Part shown: in pieces, positions 12,039 through 22,600 of the stretch
How the letters are laid out: each line of letters begins with the position of its first letter
Numbering within the stretch: the first letter of the stretch is position 1
Assembly (NCBI GenBank): GCA_016098155.1
Contig: JAAAJB010000014.1
Span: 62,001-126,000 of the forward strand
Direction: 5' to 3'
DNA length: 64,000 nucleotides
DNA from: Actinomortierella ambigua
Taxonomy: Eukaryota; Mortierellomycota; Mortierellomycetes; Mortierellales; Mortierellaceae
Program-made: the position numbers and the translations under genes
Notes under the pieces: model-generated
Database searches by the model: none
Told to the model about the DNA's origin: nothing
What the model saw: the letters and a program-made list of their open reading frames with translations, nothing else

Positions 12039-12451
12039 AGCTTCTCGACAACGTCGTTTTCGGGACGGTCTAGGCGCAGAACTATTTTGATCGGACCTGC
12101 ATAAGTTTCTGGAGCATCGACGCTGCATGTACCCTGGATGAAAACGTGTGACAAGATGTCGGGCTTTTGACCCTGACCAATCATGGATTCCGCTGCATGA
12201 CTGCTTTGATCAGCATGAAGATTTGGCCAGATTTAATGACATTCTTCGGGCCCGAGTAAGGTTAGGCTTATGCGTCTAGAGTGAAGGCCGTTTTTCTCCC
12301 TTCGAGGCTACGCCACTCTTTTAGGGGCTAGGATCATGAACTATTGTATTCTTTTCCAACAGAGGAAAGAGTCAAGTTTGCGAGAATTCTTTTAGTCGTA
12401 AAAGGTCCCTTCTTATAGCTTACTTTGGGCCATGTATTATTTTTTTGTCTA

Positions 12452-14551
12452 CTAAGGTGTATATTGTGGTCCTCGTACGTTAAGGTGACCTCTCCCATCC
12501 TGAGGTACGCTCTGTTCCAACATTTGTGGGTTGCGGGGTGGTTGCGACGCTCGCAGTCCCGACGAGGGCACCGATGACGCGGGGAAATGAGGTGGCGCAG
12601 AATGGAAGGGAGATTCTATTAAAGAAGGAGAGTGACCTGAGGAGGCCGACAGAGCTTGGTTTCCAGAGTACTGAGGGGCACCAGCGGTCATGGCATGGTG
12701 GAGCTGTGACATAGCATACGCTTGAGCATAGTCGACATTGACATTCCGTGGAGCAAAATGCTGTTCCGGTGTGGTGGCATGCATCGGTGCAGTGTGATCG
12801 TTGCTGAGTGGTTCATTAAGCGTCGCTATCCAAGACGCTGTTGGAGGCATCCATCCCGCCTCACGAATATCTTCATCCTGCTTGTTGCCCATAGCGGGAC
12901 GATGGGGGTCGTCATCAACGGACGAGAGAGGGTCATCCGAAGGTGTGGGCTTTGATCCTTGCCTATTGCGTCTCCACACAAGGAATCCAATGATGGCACA
13001 CACGACCACTACGCCAGCAACACCTCCAGCAATGGCACCGATATTAGGGCTGTTGTTGTCCGAGGACTCGTCAGTGTTGTTTGAGGGACTGGCCTGGGCT
13101 GGCGACGATGGAGAGGGCGTGCTGGGTGGAGGTGTGCTCGGAGCAGCATATTCTGCAGAAGGAATATAATCTGGCACCCAAATCTTTTTGGAAATTTGGT
13201 AGATAGAAACTGGAGTAGAAGCTTTGTCGGCATCAACGATGAGCCGATTTTGACCCGCATATGTCCCTTATGACAGTATTGAGAGAAAGAAAAAAAAGAA
13301 GAGCGAAGTCCATTGAACATGTCCATACCAATGTCAGGTTTGTCTTCTTTCTGTTTCTACTACTTTTTTTTTGTTCTTGGTTGGCAATATGCACTCGTTC
13401 AAATCAAGGCCTCGTTTGATTTCTTACCTCCCCAAACAAGAAAATAGTCGCCAGCAACAGCACAAACAGCGGATTCTCGATGACCACTATTCATTGGGAG
13501 GCTAGTCCACGACGAGCTAGCAAGGTCCAAAACTAGGAAATTCTGATTATTGGCGACGGGAGCATATCCGCCATACCAAAAAATCGAGTTTCCGTCCTCC
13601 GCTATTCAAGTCATGTAGGAAAGCATGAGCTAGTAAGATAAGAGTGCTCGAAAACTAGCGTCCACAACAACGTGTTTCCCCATTTTAACCAGTGGTCCTT
13701 ACAGCTGGCCATGCAACTTAGGTAGCTCGCCCCTTGGAAATTGTATGTAGCCTATAGCGATCAAAAGAAATGCCTGTTACAACCCTGGGACTGAAGGATC
13801 TCAATAAGAACCCACAATATTAGCAACAATCTCCCGTGAATTTTGTTACCTTCCATGACCACTGCTTTGTCTGCGCCTGGTAAAACATCGCCGTCTGAGT
13901 CTGTGGTTGATCCATATGTGCCGCGGTACCACTAAAGAATACGGCGCTCTTCAGCGACTCAGACCAAGCTGCCCGGTAGCCTGCTCCAGGGTAATACTCG
14001 CCAGCGAGAGGCCTAGCGGTCCTTGCTGGATAAACCGTCGACACATGACTATCCGTCGCAAAGGAGTAGATTACATATGATTGGTTGGTCAATGCACTAC
14101 CAAAAGTGCCTCCAGCAACGAGCACCGTGCCGTCTGTTCCTAGCGTCACAGGGTACGAAGCCATGACGTCTGGAAAAGTACTGAAGAGACTGTTGAAATC
14201 CTGCCAGGCGTTGCTGTCAAAATGAAACCGGCGACGGCCGTTGTACATGAATATCTTGTCGTCTGGCGATAAAACTGCAGTCGGGTTCAGGGCTGGAGGT
14301 CCATCGGGTAGCCGAGTCCATGCTGGTGAAACCGACTTCCATTGTTTGGAGAGATCAAGAACGAAGAACTGACCAGTGGCGACTTGGCCGGTACCATTGT
14401 AAGTCTCGCCACCGTAGACGTATAACTTGTTCTTGCGTTTGACAAACCCAGCGCCGGTAGCAGGCCGAGGTGCATCAGGGGCTTGCTGCGAAGTTGCCGT
14501 GGTAGCGATTGCCGTGAATAGTAGAAACCAATGAAGATACTGGCCCTTCAT
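12452..14551 (-). CDS. Kelch-repeat type I membrane protein with a 15-nt microexon
   Basis: Five exons on the minus strand: 14551-13850, 13751-13703, 13601-13428, 13343-13329 and 13266-12452, with phases 0, 1, 1, 1; 584 aa. The N-terminus MKGQYLHWFLLFTAIATTATS is a good signal peptide. Kelch-like blades follow (KLYVYGGE, TVLVAGGTF, IFWYGGY, YFLVWGG). A Ser/Pro stalk and TM helix (about residues 389-411, IGAIAGGVAGVVVVCAIIGF) come next, then the stop-transfer WRRNRQ and a ~170-aa tail rich in Pro, Ser and His. The 15-nt exon (ACAAACCTGACATTG) keeps the frame and joins YFLVWGG to DKPDIGTYAGQNR. Kelch blades usually mediate binding; the partner is unknown. An ATG 90 nt upstream is in frame, but the chosen start yields the signal peptide. 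Confidence 0.8.
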
Positions 14552-15413
14552 GGTACTACTTGCGATCCTAAAGGGGAAAGAGGATACAGGGACAGGGAGA
14601 GTGTGCTGTCTACCACTGATTAGTAGAAGTAGACAAGGCAATGAAGAGGCAATGAGGAGCGGAATGAGATGGAGCGGAATGAGATGAAGGCATTCATCCA
14701 GTTTGATTCGGGCCCATGGAGTTTATTGTTCAGACCATGCATACTGTTTGTACTCTGTGTTGATTGGTATTGATATTACACTACAGCTGCAGAATAAAAC
14801 AGATGCTCCAATTGCCATGCTCTACCAGCCAATCCAGCAAGCTTTGAATTCGTTCTCCTGCCTTAAGCCCAGTAAGTTCTTCTGTTGCATATGACAAGTA
14901 TGGCCAGAGAAGTAAGCAATCTATCGAATCGTGCCAGCGACCTCCATTCCTCACCAAATGGATACGTTTACAGGTTACATAATGTTGCCCATGCAGGAAT
15001 TCGATATTGCTGTAAGATGCCGCCAGATCTCGACGCTCCATATGCGCTTGAACGCGAAGCACTCCGCCAGCCGGCCTCATCGAGACACTGAGCTACCTTA
15101 CCTTCTCACTTGAAAAAGCAGCGAAGGTAGAGCATGGGACAACTATCGTCTGCCCCGAAGCAGAGGATTGAACCATCTGCAGCAGTGGGTGACAGAGCCA
15201 TGAGGAAAACCGCGCAATAACGTTACGAGGTCAACGAATGTCGAACTGAGACTGATGTGGTGGTGGAAAGGGTATGAGAGAGAGGAGGGGAGATGTGCAA
15301 GCGTTAAGTTTGGGCTATGCAAATATAGTTCAGCACCAAGACAATACATCCATGCTGCAGTAATACTCGGAGGATCAGACGTACTACAAAAAGTACCTTT
15401 TCCCTGAGCCCCC
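14552..15413. other. Intergenic, no gene seen
   Basis: About 860 bp upstream of the kelch gene. Only short ORFs without recognisable features occur. Confidence 0.5.
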
Positions 15414-15791
15414 TTAGCACCAGGTCTGGCAGGAGAGGAGAGACATGTTGAATCTACAACACCCGGTATCTTTTCCTAGAACGCGCAAGCTTTTCATAAC
15501 GCAAAACTCCATCTCAGTACGAGATATAGTACCATTTGCACGAACGTTTGCAACAGGTTCGTCGTACGAACGAAAAGGCATGTTGTACATGACTTGATCC
15601 ACCACTGCATTGGTCAGCTTATGTCTCCTCTGTAAATCTTCGTCGATGGAGACGAGGTCTTCTCCGTCAAGACTGTCCTTGTGATAACCATTTGCTCCCT
15701 GCTTCATGGGTATTGGCTCACTGAGGTTGTTCTGGAAACCATGTTCCATGATATAGGTGGTGGCACTATTGGGGGGTAGTTCAGAATACAT
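15414..15791 (-). CDS. Hypothetical protein, 125 aa
   Basis: Unrecognised uninterrupted ORF starting MYSELPPNSATTYIMEHG. It is polar, acidic in the middle (DSLDGEDLVSIDEDLQ), and has no TM or signal peptide. It could be the C-terminal exon of a longer gene or a relic, since no upstream exon was found in the 13 bp separating it from the divergent remnant at 15804. Confidence 0.3.
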   Translation of the reverse strand: MYSELPPNSATTYIMEHGFQNNLSEPIPMKQGANGYHKDSLDGEDLVSIDEDLQRRHKLTNAVVDQVMYNMPFRSYDEPVANVRANGTISRTEMEFCVMKSLRVLGKDTGCCRFNMSLLSCQTWC

Positions 15792-15803
15792 AATTTGAAA
15801 CGT

Positions 15804-16345
15804 ATGGGCGACAGGATGTCCAACGATGCACGCTTGGGCAATCCGATTCTCCTTCCCTCTTTTCCGAGCGCTCTACCTTCATCAACTCCAGCATGTCAGC
15901 CAGCCAGCCTGGAGGAGGCTATTCCTCAAGATGAAGAGGATCTTCGTTTGCAAGAACAGAAGATGGAAATCGACTTGGCTGCCGAGATGAAGTTGGAGGA
16001 GCTGCCAAGGGATCTATCGAAAGAGGGCAACAAGATGCGGGAAATGGCATTCTAGCCAACACTGTGCCGCTGAGCCGCAAGATTGAACGACTCCGGGACC
16101 GTCTGCTTGGGAACAAAGCTACGTGGAAGGCTCTCGAATCAAGCGCCGAGGACAAGCACCGCCGCAGTGCCATCAAGGAGACTGTACCAGTCGAACAGGA
16201 CGACTTTAGATCTACCAAGCTGCCACGTAGTCTCTGGCTTCCAAAGGATCGGTGGTCCGACCTGCACGAGGCCCTCCCCCGCTACCTCGACGACAAACAC
16301 GAGCATCTTCCAGTGGAGGATCTAGCCACCGATGACATCGACTGA
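15804..16345 (+). pseudogene. Frameshifted coding remnant
   Basis: Two charged, coding-looking segments lie in different frames. The first (MGDRMSNDARLG... to MREMAF) stops at about 16055. The second is open from about 16030 (GNGILANTVPLSRKIERLRD...) to the stop at 16345 (...LPVEDLATDDID). Their overlap near 16030-16050 and matching composition suggest one original frame broken by a single-base indel. No clear splice pair joins them. I do not recognise the protein; it is helical and rich in Lys, Glu, Arg and Asp. Confidence 0.4.
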
Positions 16346-16918
16346 CATCGTGTCCCTGCAGGGGCTTGATGATGCACCAAGCCTCCGCTTCCAGTCCTTG
16401 TCTGCCAACAAAATCGTCACCGCTGAGGTAATTGTATAGCCAGTAAGCTCTTGCTTCTACGCTGAAAGTTTCTGCATCACGTAAATGCTATGTGTCAATG
16501 GGACACCAAGTATATTGTTTTGTAGATGAGGGTGAGGCCGTCAAGGCTGTCATTCGCATGCATGACATGCATAGCAAAGCCGTTGAAAACGAGTTTACTC
16601 CAGAAACACAAATATCTTGCCATGTGGTCCTGCACGGATGCCGTTCAGGGGAGGGGCAACGTGGTGGATACAAACCCTTTGTGCAATGTGGCTGTGAGAG
16701 TGCATCTCACTCATATGCTCAGCAGCATGCAGAGCGGAGAGTGGGTGTCCATCTGCCAATAACATTGCTCGTAACGACCACCTGTGATTGCCTTTTTGGG
16801 ATACGCGGCGTGTGGGCTCCTGTGTTGTCAACCATGTCTACCTCTCACCCTACCTCTCACCATCTCTCATTTCTCTCAATTCGCTCTTCATCCACTCCCC
16901 TCCATCATTCGAGCTGCC
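16346..16918. other. Intergenic and promoter region of copy C
   Basis: No supported gene. The last ~80 bp are a CT-rich leader typical of the three MGQL[DE] genes. Confidence 0.5.
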
Positions 16919-19123
16919 ATGGGCCAACTTGACATCGCATGTTTTGCGACAGAAGAAACCACTAAGGTCCTTTATGCATTCTCATACGCTTACGACAATA
17001 ACCGTTCCGGCTACTCGGGCAAACAAGTTGGTGCGTTGATAAAGTCCAATGCTGCTCCTACCCCAGACACGCTGACCTGGTCTCTTGTCAGCTTTACCTC
17101 TGCCAGCAACATCTTTACACTTACATCTTACTCTTGCATTGTCGACCCAAATGGTGCCTTCACCATGTTTGGAGTGTACTCCAACTCCGGAAAGGACCGT
17201 CCAGGAGGCTTCCGGTACGATCCCACCCTGACTACAGGCAACGGCACCAGTGGAACCTGGACCAAGATTGACATCCCAATTGACTACGCATGGTCAGAGA
17301 CCTCGTATGCAAGCGCCGTCTTTTACCTTAAGAACGCTGCGGGCAAGTACGACATATATCATGCCTTCGCTAAAAGTACTCCGGCGGACATCAGGTTTGG
17401 TGCTCTCAACACAGCTACCAACACCATGGAGAACTCGAATGCAACTTGGGCGTTTGTGAGTATTCTTCCCCCCTTCCCCTTCTCAAGCTCTCTTTCAAAG
17501 TCGAGACCAGACTCTACTTCCTCCTTAAAATCAATATTGCTCACACACTAAACTTTTTTTTAATGGTTCAAAGCCCAACATTTCAGTGCGTCCAAAGTCC
17601 CTGTTGGCGACCTCAACCACCCTTCTTGTGTGGGACAGTGTTACCACTGCTAAGCGTTGGGTGGCAACACTCCCTCCGGGCCCATTGACCTCGACGCCGC
17701 CAACTCTCCGGGAGGTCAACTTTCCATTCGATGGCACCAATTGTGCGTATGCATACATTGCCTACGAGAGATATTTCCATTGTACCAATACTGTATGTTT
17801 ACTGTGTGCCCCATCGTTGCCTGGGGAGAGGCTATTGTAACTGAAGGGATAATAACTCGTTTTTCTCTTTCTCTCTCCGTCTCTCTGTCTGTCTGTCTGT
17901 CTCTCTAACGGCTTGACACCCTCTCCTAACCACAGCAAACGTATGGCTCATCGTACGTACTGTATCGGTATGATGGTAACATGTCGCTACCCATGATCAA
18001 TGCCACTGGGGGTATTGCCAAGTCCACTTATGCAGACAATGAAGCTGCTGTCGTCGGAGATGGCAATTCGAGTTTTATGGTGGTCCAGTCAGAACATTTG
18101 AGGTATTATGGCGGGAACGATAATTACATGGTCAGCACCGTAGTCGTCACTGGGCCTGCAGCGGGTACAGTCAAGAGTATTCCCAACGGCTTCTCTGTAC
18201 CGGAAAACCTCTCGTACAAGGAAGTGTATACCCCTCCTCCTCCTCCTACTAGCTCGAACGGAGGGAGCTATTATCCTGGACCTTCAGGCTCTGGTTCTGG
18301 TTCTGGCTCAGATGACTCGTCAGTAAGCACTGGCTTCGTTGTCGCAATTGTTGCTGTTGTTGTCATTGCCATAACGGCTCTATTTTTTGTTGTGCGATGG
18401 CGCATGAAGGCAGGACACAAGACCAAACCACCTGGAGATGGTGTGGTTGAGCCCTCGCCGTACACGCAAGGACCCGTCTACCCACAGCCAGTCCCACAGC
18501 CAGTCCCACAGCCTGCGTATCCCCAGCCTGCCTATTCCCAGCCTGCTTATCCCCAGCCTGTGCCACCTATGGCTCAAGGTGCTCCGGATGGTTACCCACA
18601 CATGGCAGGTGGACCCATGACAACGGCTGGCGCTGTGCCCGACGCCTCTATGTTCGCCACTTCTTCTGCTTTTGCTGCCACCCTGCCTTCGTTCTCGAGC
18701 CACCCCCGACCCAACGTTGTAACCAGCGTCAGTGGCAACCCTAATCCTGTCATTGACCCGATTTTAGGCCAAGACCCTTCGGCAGTGCCATGGACACCCG
18801 CACCCTTCGATCCACATGCTGGGACAGCAGTGCCTTCTAGTGCACCCAGCCCGGCTGACTTTGGAACAACCTCTAGCCCTTCTCCCGCACTGAGTGCGAT
18901 TTCACCAGCCTTGCCTGCTCCCTCTCCTTCCATCTCTGCTGGGTTTCCAGTCGTAGCTAGTCACGGTTCCCCCGGCTCTTTTGCAACGACGGCGGACCGC
19001 CCGCTTCCAGCATTGCCCCAGGAGCCACCAGCACAAGTCTCTGTCTCACAGGCACCTGTCACCGCCTCTCCGCCTATCCCTGCGCATACGCGACCCTCTA
19101 ACCCACAGCTTCGGGCTGTCTAA
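16919..19123 (+). CDS. MGQLD-family single-pass membrane protein, copy C
   Basis: Third paralogue, separated from A and B by 11.8 kb. Exons are 16919-17455, 17574-17792 and 17936-19123, all in phase 0, giving 647 aa. Exon 2 is 73 codons, exactly as in copy A. The N-terminal half carries the family motifs DRPGGFRYDPTLT, YDIYHAFAK and TLPPGPLTS. A Gly-Ser linker (SGSGSGSGSDDSS) leads into one TM helix at about residues 385-406 (GFVVAIVAVVVIAITALFFV), then RWRMK. The ~240-aa tail begins with repeats of the type PQPVPQPAYPQPAY and ends NPQLRAV. Upstream in-frame codons are open and hydrophobic but begin with no ATG, so no signal peptide is supported. Intron 2 contains a CT/GT-rich tract. Confidence 0.85.
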
Positions 19124-19219
19124 CTACGAATAACCATTTAAGGATTAGCTAAATTCATATATTTGAGAAGCCTCTCAGTGAGGTCATAATGACTTTTTAA
19201 AGCGCTGCGTTTCATTGGA

Positions 19220-19227
19220 TATAAAAG
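19220..19227 (+). promoter_or_regulatory. TATA box of CsbD-like gene 1
   Basis: TATAAAAG, 99 bp upstream of the ATG at 19319. A strong TATA box suits a stress-inducible gene (inference). Confidence 0.55.
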
Positions 19228-19318
19228 TGTACCAGGCAATTCATGCCACACTCTTCAAACCTTCACCACACCATACAAGCAACCCCTCCCCCTTTTTCCA
19301 CTGCCAACCCCAAGAACA

Positions 19319-19600
19319 ATGTCGCAACACGTCAACACCGCCAATGCCACCATCGGTCAGCTCAAAGAGTCAGTCGGCAAGGCTATTGGCAACGAATCCT
19401 TTGCTGCCGCGGGGGCTGAACAGCGTACTGCTGCAGAGCTCAAGCAGCACGATCTGGACTCCACGACACGAATGGAAGGGCTACAGAATGTTGCTCTGGG
19501 CGAGGCCCAAAAGGTTCTGGGCACTCTCAAGGGCGATGACGAAATGACCGCACGAGGACATGGCAATGTCGCCAAGGGACACGTCCAACGGAACGCATAA
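19319..19600 (+). CDS. CsbD-like stress protein 1
   Basis: Intronless, 93 aa, starting MSQHVNTANATIGQLKESVG. It has the CsbD-like pattern of a short helical hydrophilic protein: G(Q/S)xKExVGKAIGNxxxAAxGAEQRT near the N-terminus and a C-terminal GHGNVAKGHVQRN. CsbD was first known as a sigma-B general stress protein in Bacillus; the molecular role is unclear. Homologues are common in some fungi. Only Gly, Ala, Lys and Glu-rich amphipathic segments are visible, with no TM. A tandem relative of 94 aa follows 364 bp downstream on the same strand. Confidence 0.85.
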   Translation: MSQHVNTANATIGQLKESVGKAIGNESFAAAGAEQRTAAELKQHDLDSTTRMEGLQNVALGEAQKVLGTLKGDDEMTARGHGNVAKGHVQRNA

Positions 19601-19873
19601 GCAAGTACTCCTCAGACTTGGCATATCCATCGTCAATAAACACCATTTTTCTCTACATGATAAGACAAGACCAGGCGAGACAAGACAGGGTCGTGGGAGT
19701 TACCCAGTTCATGTGTTGCCTGGAGCCAATAGGTTTCTTGATATTTTGGGTGAGTCCTGGTGTCAAAGGCGCTGAAGCGCAAGTAAGACAGAATTTTGTA
19801 GCATATCATCATTACATCATGAGTAGCCAAAAAAATTTAATTTGAGCCAGATCGGGGGGAGGGAGCACACATA

Positions 19874-19880
19874 TATATAA
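19874..19880 (+). promoter_or_regulatory. TATA box of CsbD-like gene 2
   Basis: TATATAA within ATATATATAA, 91 bp upstream of the ATG at 19965. Spacing is similar to the first CsbD-like gene. Confidence 0.55.
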
Positions 19881-19964
19881 TGCTGTGTTCACACTGAGTT
19901 ATCCCCATTCTACAAACTTATCCATCCTCCAAGCCTCTCTCATACAACCCAACCCAATTTCAAC

Positions 19965-20249
19965 ATGTCTGAACGTCTTAACAACTCTGCCGACCAGCTC
20001 ATCGGTTCCGCCAAGGAGACCGTCGGCCGTGCCATTGGCAACACGAACCTCGCCGCCTCCGGTGCCGAGCAGCGCACCCGTGGTGAAGCCGCCCAGAAGG
20101 TTGCCGACGCCAAGACACACGCCTCTGGCATTCAGAACAAGGCCACGGGCGAGTTCCAGCAAAAGGTCGGAGAGTTGACTGGCGATAACAGCATGCGAGC
20201 CAAGGGTGCCGGCAAGGCTGCCCTCGGCGATGTCCAGCGCAACGTTTAA
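19965..20249 (+). CDS. CsbD-like stress protein 2
   Basis: Intronless, 94 aa, starting MSERLNNSADQLIGSAKETV. It keeps the hallmark segment GSAKETVGRAIGNTNLAASG and the C-terminal GAGKAALGDVQRNV. It is closer to the canonical CsbD pattern than its upstream neighbour, whose middle has changed (QHDLDSTTRMEG). The two probably arose by tandem duplication. Codon choice is strongly biased to C-ending codons, suggesting high expression (inference). Confidence 0.88.
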   Translation: MSERLNNSADQLIGSAKETVGRAIGNTNLAASGAEQRTRGEAAQKVADAKTHASGIQNKATGEFQQKVGELTGDNSMRAKGAGKAALGDVQRNV

Positions 20250-20676
20250 ATCGTTTCAAGTTTTGAAGACTCTTCCCTCCCCCCCTCCCTTCCGTCATTG
20301 AAGGGGGCTTTCAAGCACCAATCATTTCTTTCCACTGGCCTCTCTAGGCAAAGTAGTTGTACATAATCATAAAAACAGTTTTTTTTTTCTTCTTTGACCC
20401 GCGTTTCTTAAGACGATTTTCGGCATCCAATTTCTCCGTAGACACACACGGATGAACGTGGCACAGGACCCTCACTAGACCAATTGTGGAGTGGGCGGCA
20501 GCAGCTCTTATTCGTGGTTGAAAAGTGATCGAAACCTTGTTTGGACGTCAGTGTCTAAGAACATGTTCTCACCAAATCAGTCAGATGTACAAAAAGGCTG
20601 CATCTTCATTGCTCCCTCATCAATTAACATTTCATCTCCACAAGACCCCGTTCGTTACCACATTGTCATTGCAAAA

Positions 20677-21953
20677 ATGGGTGCTATCCAAAACACACAA
20701 ATCGTGCTCGCGAGTCGTCCAGTCGCAGAGATTGATCCAGACACCGCTTTCCGCCTGCAAAAGGTCGGTCTCTCGGACGAGCTCGGTGCTGACGAAATCC
20801 TTGTGAAGGTGCTCTACATCTCGCTCGATCCCGCTATGCGAGGATGGATGCGCGATATCCGAAGGTGAGGCGTTGTTGAAGGACCCTTTTTTTTTCTCCG
20901 TACCACGTCCGTCCTCTTTGGACTTCAGCACTTACTTTTTTTGGTTTCGGCCTAACGCGATTCGTTCATCCTCGTCAGCTATGTGCCGCCAGTGCAGATC
21001 AATGAGGTTATGCGTAGCGCCGATGTTGCTCAAGTCATCAAGTCGAACAACAAGAACTTCAAGGTCGGCGATCTTCTCACCGGGACTTTGGGCTGGCAAA
21101 GCTATGCCAAATTCAAGCCCACCAAGGATACCGTCAAGATTAACGTCTTCCCTGGTGTCTCGCCCTCAACTCATTTGGTAAGTGAGAAAAAAAAAAGCTA
21201 TACTACTATTTTTATGTTTCCGCTCCCAAGACAGCATTGCTAACCCCTTCTCTCCGTCTCTTCACTTGGCCATCTCTTCCTTAGGGCATGCTTGGACTGA
21301 CGGGACTGACGGCATACTTTGGACTGCACGAGGTTGGGGAGATTGCCACGCGTGCGTCTGCTAACCATACAGTTGTTGTCTCGGGTGCTGCTGGTGCCAC
21401 GGGCCTGGTAGCCGCACAGATCTGCAAGCATGTGTATGGATGCCGGGTGATCGGCATTGCAGGCAGCCAAGACAAGTGCGAGTACCTGACAAAGGAGATT
21501 GGCCTGGATGCGGCTCTCAACTACAAGAGCAAGACGTTCTTTAAGGACCTGTGTGCGGTCACCCCCAAGTACATTGACACATTCTTTGACAATACTGGTG
21601 GTGACATTCTGGATGCTTGCCTGCGTCGCATTGCCTTCAAGGGTCGTATTATTGTCTGTGGTGCGATCTCGACCTACAACGATGCCAACCCCAAAGGACC
21701 TGCCTACTACAGCGCTTTGATCACCCAGCGAGCCAGAATGGAGGGATTCATTGTTTTCGATTATGCCAAGAAGTACGGCCAGGCCATTCAAGACATGTCG
21801 CAGTGGATCAAGGAGGGCAAGCTGCAGAGCAAAGAAACCATCACCGAGGGCATCGAGAACGCCCCCACAGCCTTGGTCCGCCTCTTCAAGGGTGACAACA
21901 CCGGAAAGATGCTTATCCGCGTCGCCGAGGCGGATCCTGTAGCCAAGCTGTAA
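20677..21953 (+). CDS. NADP-dependent MDR oxidoreductase (prostaglandin/alkenal reductase type)
   Basis: Exons are 20677-20864, 20979-21177 and 21285-21953, giving 351 aa. I chose the ATG that gives MGAIQNTQIVLASRP. Family markers: SLDPAMRGWM in the N-terminal domain, FPGVSPSTHLGMLGLTGLTAY before the cofactor domain, and the Rossmann glycine motif SGAAGATG (about residues 162-169). These place it in the zinc-free leukotriene B4 dehydrogenase/alkenal reductase branch of medium-chain dehydrogenases. That branch reduces activated double bonds with NADPH in the cytosol. The physiological substrate cannot be read from the sequence. AATAAA is at 21957-21962, four bases after the stop. Confidence 0.9.
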
Positions 21954-22600
21954 AGCAATAAAATGTACCACCTCTTCAATCTTACAACCTTTCCACTCCT
22001 CTACCCACATAAGCAGGGTTGCCACCCAAACATCTTCATCGTCTCAAGATCGTATTGACTGTATTCTACAGCACAACCTGATAGGCCTATGGCACGCCTG
22101 ACAGTTTCAACAAGACCCACGCGGCACTCGAAAAGAAGATATGCCAGACTGACGACAAATCGCCGTTGGTGCTCAACATCGATGGCCAGCAATCCGAGGA
22201 AAACCTCTCAACCGCTCGCCACCGTGAATCAACTCGACAGGTCGCCCTTCCACTAGCCCAGAGAGGCACTTGAGCAATGACCCGAATCCACAGTCCAAGA
22301 GGCAAGAGCCGATGCCCCAGGCGCCAGCTGTAAGTCGTAAGAGACAAGCAGAAACCAAGGCTGTAAAGGAGGAGAGCAGGCGAAGCAAAAAAATAAAGAG
22401 TCGTCTCGGGAGCTTGTGTGCGCGCAAGCACAATCTCGAGATTGTGGCGCTGGGTCACCGGTCATGTGACCGAAATGGCCTCACAGTCGCCACCCACTTC
22501 TGTGTGCTGTGTCGCCCCTTTTTTTTTTGTCTCTCTCTCTCGGCCACCTTGTTCTCTTTTTTTTTTTCACCCCTCCTCTTTTCACTCTACCTCGTGCTAG
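21954..22600. other. Intergenic, no gene seen
   Basis: About 650 bp between the oxidoreductase and eIF2A. A pyrimidine-rich block with poly-T runs (22515-22570) directly precedes the eIF2A start and is probably its core promoter or leader. Confidence 0.5.

Larger units (their letters stand above)
9290..12160. repeat. Segmental duplication, unit 2
   Basis: Second copy of the block at 5400-8200, containing the gene at 10305-11876 plus recognisable flanks. The noncoding flank at 9300-10100 has diverged more than the coding part and has gained GT- and CT-rich microsatellites (about 9505-9560 and 9838-9882). Confidence 0.75.

Noticed and set aside
16784..16918. Hydrophobic N-terminal extension of MGQLD copy C that would act as a signal peptide
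   Set aside because: The extension begins at a GTG, not an ATG, and is not shared by copies A and B, whereas the MGQL[DE] start is.
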